A model generated the notes under the pieces. That model saw nothing but the letters and a program-made list of their open reading frames with translations, did not search any database and was not told the DNA's origin. From assembly GCA_035235625.1 (NCBI GenBank), contig CP141149.1, forward strand, positions 11,562,893 to 11,626,892: DNA of 64,000 bases, written 5' to 3'. Every line of letters begins with the position of its first letter. The first letter of the stretch is position 1. Below are positions 13,014 through 23,362 of this stretch, one piece after another. A program made the translations under genes and the position numbers. Origin of the DNA: Saururus chinensis. Its lineage: Eukaryota; Streptophyta; Magnoliopsida; Piperales; Saururaceae.

Positions 13014-13798
13014 TGTACGTATAATGCCCCAAAATTTCAATATTTTGAAATTCAAACGTTTGGTCCCATTAACAAGTTTTAGGGTCCAATAACAATTTTT
13101 CATAAAACTTGATCATTCTAAACTTAATTCATTTAGAGGCAACTTAATATATTTGATAGGGCTTGGAGAGACGAATGTATCGAGCCCAAGAACGTGTCAT
13201 ACGAACATCGGTATAGTAAGCTATGGCCTCAAGAAGCATGTCATAGGTGGGACCCACTTTAAATTAGCGAGAAAACATACCCTTGTGTGGTATTGTTTTG
13301 AAGAGCTCATCGATACAAATCCAACGGTACTAAGAACGCGCAATTTTGAGTTCAGGGTAGGGAATTATGCCTAATTAAAATTTTAAATTTTATTTTTATT
13401 TAACAAAGGAATTGAAATTTTTTTGAAAAGTAATTTTGCACTATCACTACTGACACCATGTGCATCAGTAGCATTGACGCGGTGCTGCACACCAGCCATG
13501 GCCTGTAGCAGCAGTAGGCATGGGTTACCTTGGCGTGCACCTGTCGTAATGACAAGCTTGTCATGGTCACCCATGGCTTGCCTTGCGCATGTGCAGTGAC
13601 AGTTTTTCAGCCGTCAGATGCGCGCCATGTCAGCTCCAATTATCTATAAATGGGGGAGGGGGTAGCATTTCTTTCACACATTTTTCTCCTCTCTTCTCCT
13701 TTGACCTTTGTCCATTTCTAAGCTTTAAACGCATGTTTTTAAGCTATTTTGCATTTGATTTCTTTTATTAAAAAATAGTTCCACGCTAATTTGTGGGT
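13014..13798 (+). mobile_element. LTR-like sequence X, copy 2, left part
   Basis: Repeats the order of copy 1: the opening phrase with CCCCAAAATTT, then AACGAACATCGG-type phrases, a TATA-like TCTATAAATGGGGG at 13642-13655, and CTAAGCTTTAAACGC. It stops at GCTAATTTGTGGGT, where gypsy fragment Y begins. Copy 1 continues past the equivalent point (12655) without interruption. This shows that Y is an insertion. Confidence 0.55.
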
Positions 13799-13799
13799 C

Positions 13800-14084
13800 A
13801 ACAACTACCAAGATTGATCCGTATCCACCAACTTTGGGCAATGCTGAGATGAAATCAAGAGAAACACTCTCCCAAGGTCCCTGTGGTACTGGCAACGGTT
13901 CAAGGAGGCCCCACGGTTTGTCACGTTTCACTTTGTCTTGTTGGCAAGTAAGGCAAGTTTGGACATATGCCTCAATGTCATCGCCCATGTGGGGCCAAAA
14001 ATAAGCCCGCTCCAGATGGGCTAATGTGCGGTCAATACCTGGATTGCCCACCCAAGGAGTGTCATGAAGGAGTTCTTTTTGCAA
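13800..14084 (-). pseudogene. Y integrase, N-terminal part
   Basis: Residues match the zinc-binding H-H-C-C region and the start of the catalytic core: LLHDTPWVGNPG, AYFWPHM, CLTCQQDK, then PWESVSLDFISALP and ILVVVD. In this family the second zinc-binding His normally sits in the W.GHPG motif, but here it is Asn. The open frame then runs into non-homologous X sequence, showing the truncation point. Confidence 0.85.
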
Positions 14085-14356
14085 GTGATCTGCTTCTGGA
14101 ACATAGTCTTCATCCCATGGTCATCAGTAACCCATTGTCAAGTCAAAAATTACGGGTCTTGCCTTCTTTCACTTGTTGGAGAAAGGTGCACACCAATGGA
14201 TCTTTTGCTATTGCTATTTGAATGTGATGTTGTAGATAATTAGAGAAAGAACTGATGCTAGCAAGATAAAGAGAAGCCAGTTCGGTTAATTCAGCCTATC
14301 GACTAAGTGCATCAGCAATGACATTATTCCGCCCATGTTTGTACTCAAATATATAG

Positions 14357-14872
14357 TCAGATTCTTGCAAAAAGTCTTGCACCGAGCTTGTTTGGGAGAT
14401 AACTTGGGCTGAGACTAAAAGTAACTAGCCGCAATGTTCTCTGTTTTGACGACAAAGCGAGAATCCAAGAAGTAATGGCACTAGATGCCCAGGCAATGGA
14501 TAACAACTGCCATCTCTTTCTCTTGTACCATGTAGCGTTGCTCTCTTTCATTGAGTTTGTGACTTTCAAAAGCAACCAAGTAGTCTTCTTGGGAAAGAAC
14601 CCCCCCGATGGCATAATCAAAAGCGTCCGTCTCGACATTAAACGGCTTGGAGTAGTTTGGGAGTCGAAGCACCAGATCTTGTGTGATCGTAGCTTTTAAT
14701 GCAGCAAAGGCTTTCTAATAGTGTTCTGACCAACACCAAGGGTGATCCTTCCTTAGCAAGTCTATTAAAGGGGCAACTTTTTGTGAATACCCTTGGATAA
14801 AATGCCTGTAGTAGTTTGAGAGACCCAAGAAAACTCACAATTATTTTACTTTGGTAGGGGTCGGCCAATCAT
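14357..14872 (-). pseudogene. Y RNase H remnant
   Basis: Two overlapping frames carry the RNase H domain. One has LPNYSKPFNVETDAFDYAIGG and LSQEDYLVAFESHKLNERE, with E-K-E-M-A-V-V following (14672-14481). The other continues nearby. The Asp in ETDA is the usual catalytic position. Frameshifts break the domain. It joins RT upstream and integrase downstream on the minus strand. Confidence 0.75.
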
Positions 14873-15660
14873 CAATTGTAAGAACCTTGTCTTGATCCAT
14901 TTGAACTTGTCCACTGCCAATATGATGTCCCAAAAAGAGAATTTCCTATTGTATAAAGGAGCACTTCTCGAACTTGTTGTATAGTTAGTTTTGCCGAAGG
15001 ACCTCAAACACGGTTCGCAAGTTGATAATATGTTGGGCAAGTGTATTGCTATAGACCACAATGTCATCGATGTAGATGACACAAAGCGATCAAGAACGCC
15101 ATGGAAAATATTGTCCATGAGTGTGCAAAAAGTGGCCAGTGCAATGGTGAGACTGAAAGGCATGACCAAGAACTCAAACACACCATAGCGAGTAACACAT
15201 GTAGTCTTGGCTTCATCACAATCAGCAATACGCACCTGGTAGTAACCAGATCAAAGATCCAATTTGGAGAAGTAACGGGCACTGCCAAGTTGATCAAAAA
15301 GATCCATGATTAACGGGAGGGGATATTTGTTCTTCACTGTTAGTTTGTTTAATGCTCGATAGTCAATACAAAGTCACAAACTCCCAATGTGTTTCTTTTG
15401 AAATAGAACTGGGTCCCCAAAGGGGACTTTGGAAGAGTGGATGAAGTTTGCGTCAAGTAATTCATCAACCTGTCATTGCATTTCAGCAAGTTCAAGGGGC
15501 ACCATCCAGTAGGAAGCGCGGGCTAGTGGTTTTGCACTAGGCTCCAATTCTATTTTGTGGTCAATGGGTCTCTATGGAGGGAGACACTTTGGTAAGGCTT
15601 CGGGTGTAACATCAGCATAGTTAGTCAAAATAGCTTGGACCTCTTTCGGCAAGGGTTGAT
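14846..15660 (-). pseudogene. Y reverse transcriptase remnant
   Basis: Minus-strand translation shows [77 protein letters not shown]. These are the standard fingers and palm blocks of gypsy RT. In-frame stops interrupt the first part. After D-R-F-V the frame shifts, so the Y.DD box is not in the same frame as the upstream half. Not functional. Confidence 0.8.
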
Positions 15661-15697
15661 ACCCCTATGGTTGATTTTCCATACGAAGAGCCACAAG

Positions 15698-16135
15698 TTA
15701 TGTTGGATCACCTTTCTTCAACCTGTTGTCTAGTTGAAGGGTGGATAAGTGTGCAGTATCAGTCCTGCTCTTCTGAACAACCGACACCGTGTAGGAATTT
15801 ATGGTTTCAAACATACAAACTAAACCCAGATGTGGCATCAGGATAATATTCACTTTCTGCAAGAATTCCAACCCAAGGATAACTTGTAAGTCATCCAAGG
15901 GGACCACCATGATATTTGTTATGTTAGACCAATTGCCAATATGTATGGGAACATATTTTGCTAACTTGGTGATAGGGCGAGCTTCAAAGTTCACCACCGT
16001 CATTCGGCTAGAATCTTTGATGAACCATAGCCCTATGCGTCTTGCTTCATTGTTTGATATAAAGGTGTGGGTGGCTCCTGTGTCTACCATTGCTTTTACT
16101 GGAACGCCATTCAAGCAGATCTTAATGTCCATCAC
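15698..16135 (-). pseudogene. Y retropepsin (aspartic protease)
   Basis: An open 145-residue stretch with the active-site block VKAMVDTGATHTFIS near residues 13-27, followed by RIGL and, near residue 85, VVPLDDLQVILGLEFLQK, the typical end of plant gypsy proteases. It would process the gag-pol polyprotein as a dimer. This is the best preserved domain of Y. Confidence 0.85.
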
Positions 16136-16284
16136 ACCCTTTGCTCGAAATGATTGTTTTTCCTGAGTACCCTCAATGGTTTGAGCAATCTCAATGCTCC
16201 CATCTAGGGTGCTTCTTCTTCATTGCTAGAGGCTTCATCATTTCCTTCAAGTCGGGCTAAACTCTTTCATAACGAGGGCATTCA

Positions 16285-16964
16285 GTACTTTCTTTTGAGG
16301 ACATTGCCAAGTAAGATGCGGTCCTGCACATAGTAAGCATGATAATGGACCCCTAGTATGATTGAAGGGTTGGAACGGCCATTGGCAGATGTGGAAATGT
16401 CAACTTTTGTCCCAGGTCTTTGTAAAAGGGTTTCTTTTCTCCAACTTTTCCCTTGCCCTTGTCCTGAGACTCACTAGGGTTACTTTGGTCCCGTTGACCT
16501 TGTCGTGGACCTTGATCTTTCTAGAAATATTTTGGTTTCCTTGTGTTGTCAATAGCAGTAAAATGAGTGAGATGCTCGGCCTCAGTGATAGCTGCAGATA
16601 AGTCATGCACTTTGCGCCAATTTTGCTCTATTTGGGCCCATGGCTTGAGGCCTTCAAGGAAGTAGAATAACTTGTCATTTTTTGCCATATCTCAAATGTC
16701 CAACATCAAGGTTGAAAATTGCTTGACATATTCTTGAATGGTTCCCGTTTGTTGGAGGTGACGGAGATTTCGTCAGGCAATGAATTCCACATTTTTAGGC
16801 AAAAATTGGGTCTTTATGTGACCCTTCAGGTCTTCCCAAGTGTTTACTTCAAGATGACCATTCAAACTTTCTTTGTACTTCATCCTCCACCAAAGCTTGG
16901 CATTGCCGAATAAGTACATTGTGGCCATTGTGACCTTTTGCTTCTTCCGATTATGGGCGAACAA
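16285..16964 (-). pseudogene. Y gag with zinc knuckle
   Basis: The retrotransposon gag core is visible at 16964-16773 (KVTMATMYLFGNAKLWWR, then TWEDLKGHIKTQFLP and N-V-E-F-I-A). A CCHC knuckle, C-L-L-C-A-G-P-H-L-T-W-Q-C, lies at 16339-16301. The region between is frameshifted. Gag packages the RNA and forms the particle. The order gag, knuckle, protease is intact. Confidence 0.8.
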
Positions 16965-17447
16965 CCCGAAAGTGTTGTTCCATGTCGAACAAATTTTTTT
17001 TCAATTCTTTAGCATCTCGCATTCCCTGGTAGACCTTAGGTTTTGGCACTTTGGGGTGCTTGACAGCTCCAATAGGCACTTGTTGAGCCGTTGTTTAGAG
17101 GAGAAGGCTCACTTGGGCAGCCAAGTTTTGTACCTCCTAGCACAGTTTCTCCACATTCGCTTGCGATTCTTCGATTAGCATGCAGTTCTCTATACTAACA
17201 TTACAATTTTGTGATCCTATCAAGCGGTTCAGTTATTCCACTTTTTAAAGAGTATTCACTTTCTCTTCCAATGCAAAAAACCTGCTGGCCGAGGGGGCAA
17301 CTTGCTCCTCCAAGGATTCAGCACAGTCTTGCCATTTGGATGACTTTTCCTATTGTTAGTCTAGAGCGACATGCTCGACTCTACTCGCTTCGCCTGCCAT
17401 AGACTTCGGAATCACAAGTGGAAGCTTGACGGATGGTGCTTGCTTTG

Positions 17448-17459
17448 GCTTTGATACCA
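17448..17459 (-). other. Primer-binding site of Y
   Basis: Minus-strand TGGTATCAAAGC, one base different from the common tRNA-Met-type site TGGTATCAGAGC. It is two bases away from the LTR edge at 17462. Confidence 0.85.
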
Positions 17460-17461
17460 AT

Positions 17462-17887
17462 TGTCATGGACATGCCCTTTAGGCTGCTGATTGTGCGGCG
17501 TTTGCAGGCTTGAGGCCCACAAAGCAAGCCTTTGTTTGGGACGAATGGCTTGCCTTGCACGAATACATTGTGCAAATCGCTTGCGGGCGCTCATGCAAAG
17601 CAAAAAGGTAAGGGGAAAGCGTGTCACATTGCAAGGAAACGAATGAACATAAGCAAGAAAGATGGATGCATTCACTATCAACATGTTTACAAGCAATGGG
17701 TGCAACAACACTATAGCCAATAGCACAACTAGTCACTCCCCCTATATAGCATAAGAGATTTTTTGTGTACGGTTGGAGTGGCAACCAAAGTGGTTGTACG
17801 GGCATGGTTGCACCTTAAAACATAAATAAGGAAAATACAAGGAAAAAAAGAAAAGTACATGTAAGTAAAGCAAAAGGGGAATTGTCA
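17462..17887 (-). mobile_element. 5' LTR of Y
   Basis: A 426-bp LTR. On the element strand it starts TGACAATTCCCC and ends CATGACA. Its TATA-like motif (CTATATAGGGGG on the minus strand) is near 17740. The matching 3' LTR is missing because Y is truncated. Confidence 0.75.
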
Positions 17888-18826
17888 GGGTGTCTGGAAT
17901 GCAGTATGTGACCGTCTACCACTTTTGATTTGAAAGGAGAAATAATCCTAATGTAAGGGGAAACTCTGTCTGCTACTTCTGAGCCTAAAAGGAGATCCTA
18001 TCCCGGCATGAGGGGAGGTTCTGCCTGCAACTCCTAACCCCGCAAATGAGACAAGACTCCGATCACCGGCCGTTACTACAGCCGATTTCAAAAGTGAAGT
18101 GTATGTTGTTTTAAGCACTAATTCCGTGCTAAGACTTAGCGCTCTATTTCATAATTTATTCATCTCTTAAATAAAATATTAATTTAAAAAAATAATATTT
18201 ATTAGGGGTCGGGTGAACGCTAAGATAATAGTGTATTGTACATCTCTAAGACGGACTTTATCATGATACAAGCTTTAAGATATTATTATCATTTAAATTA
18301 CATTTATGAATGATTATGATTGGATTTGTAATGTAGTTATTTTGTATAAAGCCCGAAAACTACGATCAGTTTTAAAGGGTATCTATTTGGTATGAAGCCC
18401 AAAAGCTATTAAAGTCATGACTCCCAGGTACCGCCTATTATAGCATATGGCGCACCCATGAAGTTGGATATCATGGGAAGATCCTATTCATTCTGTTCCA
18501 TTGCCCCATGAGCACGGGTATATGTCACTCCGGCATCAGCAACTTTCTATGAATGATGTTTTATTTGATTTTGAATTATTTATTGGATTTTGGCTATGAA
18601 CGAATTATTCGAGCTTACCCGATTATGTGAAGAACTATTTTATCTAACATTTTATCTAAGAAGTGTGTTGGATTCTGTTAGTTGATAATATTAATTTAAG
18701 TCAACTTTTTATTATGAGAATATTTTATGCATATTTATTTATGCTTTATGTTTTAGCATGCGAATAGAATTTGATTCTATCTACTAAGTATAATTATACT
18801 CACTCACCCCTATACACTGCAGATCG
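17888..18826 (+). mobile_element. LTR-like sequence X, copy 2, right part
   Basis: Continues X after Y. The stretch at 17950-18120 matches copy 1 at 12830-12990 ('cctaaaaggagatcc', 'aggggaggttc', 'cactaattccgtgct'). It then runs on through 'ccccatgagcacggg' and the closing 'atactcactcacccctatac' block often found near the inner end of Del/Tekay-type LTRs. No proper LTR terminus (CA) with target duplication was found where element A resumes. Confidence 0.45.
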
Positions 18827-19915
18827 AACATAACTTACAATGTTTCAACATACATCTATCACACTCATAATTCATAGCATAAGCATATAAACAATTAATC
18901 AAACTAACATGTGTGTAATTCATCGTATAAGCATACAAACAGTCAATCTACCTAACATGCTTAGTAAATTGGCCAATCCATTCAGCTCTGGCCATTAGCA
19001 AGGTGCATCAGCCACCAGACAACACAAAAATGTGTTGTCCAAACTGATTTTAATGGAGAAAGGGGTGGGGTGGTGGAGCCATGGCTGACCACAAACCACT
19101 CATAGTGGTACAACCATCTACTCTAGTGCATGGTTTCAGCCAAGTATAGAGACAAAGACGAGGGGGTAAATAGGGGACAGGAAAAGGGAAGGGCTGGGGC
19201 CCAAGGTGGGGCCGCCCTAGTATTGGTGGTCTGACAACCGAAGTCTGGTAGGGGGGCAGCATACAACAACAATGGAGGAGTACTGGAGAGATAATAGAAG
19301 GAGAAAAGGGGGCACAAACTGCCGGTGTCGGCATCATCCTGCCATAATAGGCTTGAGGCCAGCCGGCAAAGGTTGGCCTGCCAGGGCTGGCCAATGGTGG
19401 CCACCTCAAAGGAAAATTGATGGTGGGGGGTTAGTTTCCTTCCGCGCGAGCAAAATGCAATTGCATTCTACACAATCCGTTCTGCTCTTAAACTATTTTC
19501 TTTTCTTTTTCAAAATGCCTTTCTTCGTATGTCGTACCTCTAAATCACAAGCAGAAACCATCCTCCCTCACGTCAGGGCCCCCCACAAGTATACTGAAGT
19601 CCCCAATTCATCCTAGAACCTCTTCTTTCAGTGGAAAGTCCTCCCACAAGTGTGGAAGTCTTCTTTTTCGCGTCGAAGCCACAACTTATGCATTGAAGCC
19701 ACCACTTATTGCATTGAAGTTTCTATCCACTTCCCGTTTCTCCTTCTAATATTTCTTTTTAACATGGAAAACTTTTGTGGTGCATCGAGGACCATGGCTT
19801 GCAACTCTATGAGTATGAATACTAAGTAAAGTGCAAAAGATAAATATGTCGAAGCATCTAATTTCCCTCCGGAAAAAAGAGCAGAAAAGTCGTAGAAAAT
19901 TGCAAGGACGTTACG
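18827..19915 (-). mobile_element. Right (5') LTR of element A, last part
   Basis: Aligns to the left LTR of A (7033-8970) nearly from end to end, sharing ATAACTTACAATG, ACACAAAAATGTGTTG, 'ggacaggaaaaggg' and the tail AAGCATCTAATTTCC. It ends in GGACGTTAC(G), comparable with GGGACATTACA at the end of the solo LTR at 44981. Open frames at 19050-19616 lie in the GC-rich block and differ between copies, so I do not treat them as genes. Confidence 0.65.
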
Positions 19916-21240
19916 AAAAGTGCTCTCAATTAGAGAGGTCAAAAGAGCTTTTGCCTATACCCCTTGGGTAGAAACGTCTCAAAGCTTTTAAAAAGGCAAT
20001 TCCAACTTTCTTTTTAAATTTTTTAATATCAGTCCTTTTTCATCCTAATGTTCTTTACTTTATGTTGTAATTGAAGGTCTAGAAGGTGGTTGTAGTCTAG
20101 TTTTTGTTCAAGGAACAAATAGAGATCTTTTTGAAGAACTTCATCTCATGACAATCACACACATGCAACTATTTGAAGAGTGAGACACACTTAGATAATG
20201 TAGAGAGTAAAACTTGATGGAAGATTGTAGGGAGACCTTCACAAACTTAGTTTTACTAGAAGATTAACTACCCTCATATCCCAAACAAGTCTTATTGTGA
20301 AATGTTTAACATTTCAATGAGTTTTTTCTTCCCTTTATAGAAGGTTGAGAAGGTTAAGGTATTAGAAGCCAACTCTTGTTCAAGGACATTAATCCTTTCC
20401 AAATAAGATTGATGTTCGTACAAGACATTCAATCACACTACCTATATCACTTTGTATTTTATTCCATTCCAACTTTTCTAGTTCTAAACTATCTTACCCC
20501 CTTGTTTATTTTCACACATTTTCAAAAATTCAGCTATGGAGTTAATAGCCTTTCTCATTACATTATTGTCTTGTTCTAATTGTTTGACTATATTAATTTA
20601 TCCCCACAGAAATTCCACCTTTTTTTTTCTTGTTCTTCTAAATCATTTTAAATTCTAGCCTTTGTATTGACGAATTATTAGCCTCTATGCATTGATCATT
20701 AAAGGCTTCTGAAGAAATTAGATTTCTAATTCAAGGGATGCTACCTGTTTCATGTACTTATCATTACTTTTTACAAATATCTCACATCGTTCCCTCAGCA
20801 TGTCATTGCAATTAATCAAGCCTTTGTTATCCTTTTCCAAGGCTTCAATTTTGTCTTGAGACTCTCAATTTCTTCTCTCTATGCTTCTCAAAAAGGTCCT
20901 TTGAGGTATTAATCATTTTCTCAAACATAGAATCCTCAACAGTTGTAGCACTTCTAGTTGCGAGCACAAAGGTAGAATTAGTAGACAACACATCAAGTGA
21001 GCTAGTGTGTGATTCAATGTTAGAGGTAGCGTAGTTAACATGAGCATCAAGCACACTATCAATATGATCAGCACATCAAATGATGCACAAAAAGCAATAT
21101 AATTAATCACATGTGTCATGCTGAGACTTTTTAGACACCCTCAGTGTCACTGTCATCACGACTAACATGCATGCAAGGCCTGACTAGGTCTAAGCCTAAC
21201 CGTTTTCTTATTGGTACACCCACTGGCTCTATAATCATAA
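19916..21240 (-). pseudogene. Copia element Z: C-terminal gag/coiled-coil region
   Basis: On the minus strand the frame pieces read as a Lys/Glu-rich coiled coil (EKHREKKLRVSRQNIEALEKDNKGL), then NNVMRKAINSIAEFLKM and FYKGKKKLIEML. The same order is seen in the + strand copia remnant at 3200-3480. Stops are common. Its right edge is the insertion site of the chromovirus. The continuing upstream gag starts at 26576. Confidence 0.6.
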
Positions 21241-21245
21241 CCTTG
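21241..21245. repeat. Target-site duplication CCTTG (left)
   Basis: Five bases directly before the left LTR. An identical CCTTG follows the right LTR at 26571-26575. Confidence 0.95.
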
Positions 21246-21569
21246 TGTTGTGCACGGGTGCACTAGTGGATAATATTTCCTTTATTTTAGTTCTTTATTA
21301 TGTCAGTAGGCTAGTTAGCAGTTGATTATTGTAACTTTGATTAGTAGAAACTGTAGAAACTAGCGCATTAGTGGACCACGGGTGAACCGGGCCCACTAGT
21401 GACACGACTCCCAAAGTGGGGCGCGACTCCCCATAAAGGGGAGTCGTCTTCTTCCCTTGTTGGCATGTTATTGAAGTAATTCCAGAACTCCTTTCCCTTT
21501 CTTCCAGCTTCTTTCCCTTTCCGTGCGTAGAACTCTTGTGTACCAATTGTGCCTACACCGGGCACAACA
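21246..21569 (+). mobile_element. 5' LTR of the Reina-like element
   Basis: Starts TGTTGTG and ends CACAACA, a 7-bp perfect terminal inverted repeat. Inside, GACTCCCC at 21425-21432 and GGGGAGTC at 21438-21445 pair across the 5-base loop ATAAA. The 3' copy has the same hairpin. Confidence 0.95.
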
Positions 21570-21570
21570 T

Positions 21571-21582
21571 TGGTATCGGAGC
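21571..21582 (+). other. Primer-binding site of the Reina-like element
   Basis: TGGTATCGGAGC begins one base after the LTR. It differs at one base from the tRNA-Met-type site TGGTATCAGAGC. Confidence 0.9.
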
Positions 21583-21599
21583 TTGTACGATCCCCAGCC

Positions 21600-23362
21600 A
21601 TGGCTCGAGGCAAGCAAGCTGCCATGGCCCCGAAGAATCAGCCTGAGAAAGAGACTTTCGTCTCTGCGAACAGCCCCAAATCAGCACCGGAGACTGGCAG
21701 CGAGGTCAAGATGGCGCAACTCATGGCCAAGATTGATGCACTGGGAATCGCTGTAGCCCAGATTCAAGCTGAGCGCGCACCCCCTCTAGTGTCCAAGCCG
21801 CCAGCCTCCATGGAGAAGGGGGGACCGTCCCAAGCTCCTGAACTCCTCCGCTCTAACTTCTTAGCGCCTGTTGACCGCGAGATGCTCTTTACTCAGGACG
21901 GTGTACGCTTTGGCACTGTTGATCATGCCCTAGAAGGAAAGCGCCAGGCCTGGGATTCGCGAGGCACACAGGTGTTCGGGAAAATGCCCCAATGGTGCCG
22001 CCTCCCCGAAATCTTCACCAGGAGATGGAGGATGATTGGGAGGAGTATCCAGGGCACCGTGGAGCACTTCGGGGTGGGGCAGAACCTCATTTGGCCCGTC
22101 TACAGTTTCCACGTTATAACGGAGATGATGACCCTGTAGAGTGGCTCTACAAGGTGGAGAAATTTTTTGCCTACCAGGGAACGCAGTCAGAGGCTGAACG
22201 GCTACGCATAGCGGCCTTCCATCTTAACGGGGATGCATCAGTGTGGTATCAGAGCTTTGAGAAGGAGGTGCGCTACCCAACTTGGGTCGCCTTCTCCGAT
22301 GAATTATGCATCCAGTTCAGCCCCAATGAGTTCCAAGATTTCAATGAGATGCTATCCTCCCTGCGCCAGACATCCACCGTGCGCCCCTACTACACGGAGT
22401 TCATGAAGGTGGCTAATCACCTCCCTGATTGGCCGGTGGCCGCCCTGGTGGGTACGTTCAAGCGAGGACTTAAGCTTGAGATTTCTGAGGAGATGCGCCA
22501 TTTTCCCTGTTCCAGCATGCGGGAGGTAGTGCGCCATGCATGTATTGAGGAGGAGAAGTTGACTCGACAGTGACGGGGAGGCAGGCTCGGACCTTTTCCT
22601 CGGACTGCTGTGTCCGCCTCTCCCCTCGCCGTTCCAGCCAACAACCAACCTGGCCGCGTTGGCAAAGCTCCTCCTCCGGCCGGCCCGATTGTCCGTCGTC
22701 TCACTCCTGCCCAAATGGAGGAACATAGTGCAAAAGGACTCTGTTTTCGCTGCTATGAGAAGTTTGCTCCAGGGCACCGTTGTTCCGTCAAAGGGAGTCT
22801 ATTAGTGGAGGAGATAGATGAGGAGTCCGGGGATACCGATGAGCCTGATTCTCTGTACCCTGTGGATACATTGCCAGAGATCTCTGTGCATGCTTTCTCA
22901 GGGGCCTTCACTCTGCGTACGATGAGGGTACAGGGTTACCTCAAGCGGCAACAAGTCTCCATTCTGATTGACAGTGGATCGACACACAACTTCATTAACG
23001 ATAAGGTGGCGCAGCGGCTAGGTTGCTTTGTGTCTGACTCTACCCCCTTTGATGTACTGATTGGTGATGGCAAGCACCTCCGTAGTTCAGGCATCTATGC
23101 ACAGGCGGCACTTGCCATCCAGGGCCACACCTTCATGACCGACCTCTTTTTACTGCTAACGAAGGGGGCGGACGTGGTGTTGGGGGTGCAGTGGCTCTAG
23201 GAGCTTGGGGACGTTCTTTAGAACTTTAAGGAACTGGTGATGGATTTCGCATTGCATGGACAGCGGGTACATCTCCAAGGCTCACAGCCCGACACTCTCC
23301 TTTCTGCCCAAGCAGCAGGGTCCTTCTTTAGGTTCGCCGCACAAGGACTCCTCCTCCAGTAA
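21600..23362 (+). pseudogene. Reina-like gag and protease region
   Basis: Starts at ATG 21600 (MARGKQAAMAPKN). After about 120 codons the reading frame shifts near 21975. The gag core then continues (FPRYNGDDDPVEWLYKVE, FHLNGDASVWYQSF) and ends at TGA 22571-22573. The same frame resumes with the zinc knuckle CFRCYEKFAPGHRC (22742-22783) and the protease site LIDSGSTHNF (Asp codon at 22970). Further stops lie at 23198 (TAG), 23219 (TAG) and 23360 (TAA). Gag would coat the RNA and the protease would cut the polyprotein. Neither can be made whole from this copy. Confidence 0.9.

Larger units (their letters stand above)
13799..17887 (-). mobile_element. 3'-truncated Ty3/gypsy element Y inserted in X copy 2
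   Basis: A minus-strand gypsy retrotransposon with its 5' LTR (17462-17887), primer-binding site, gag, protease, RT, RNase H and the start of integrase in canonical order. The sequence ends abruptly just after the first integrase catalytic region (V-V-V-D, about 13800). The rest of integrase and the 3' LTR are absent. GGGT occurs at both edges (13795-13798 and 17888-17891), which may be a target duplication remnant or chance. The gag and protease style (zinc knuckle CLLCAGPH, protease DTGATHTF) recalls Galadriel-like chromoviruses, but I am not certain of the clade. Confidence 0.8.
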
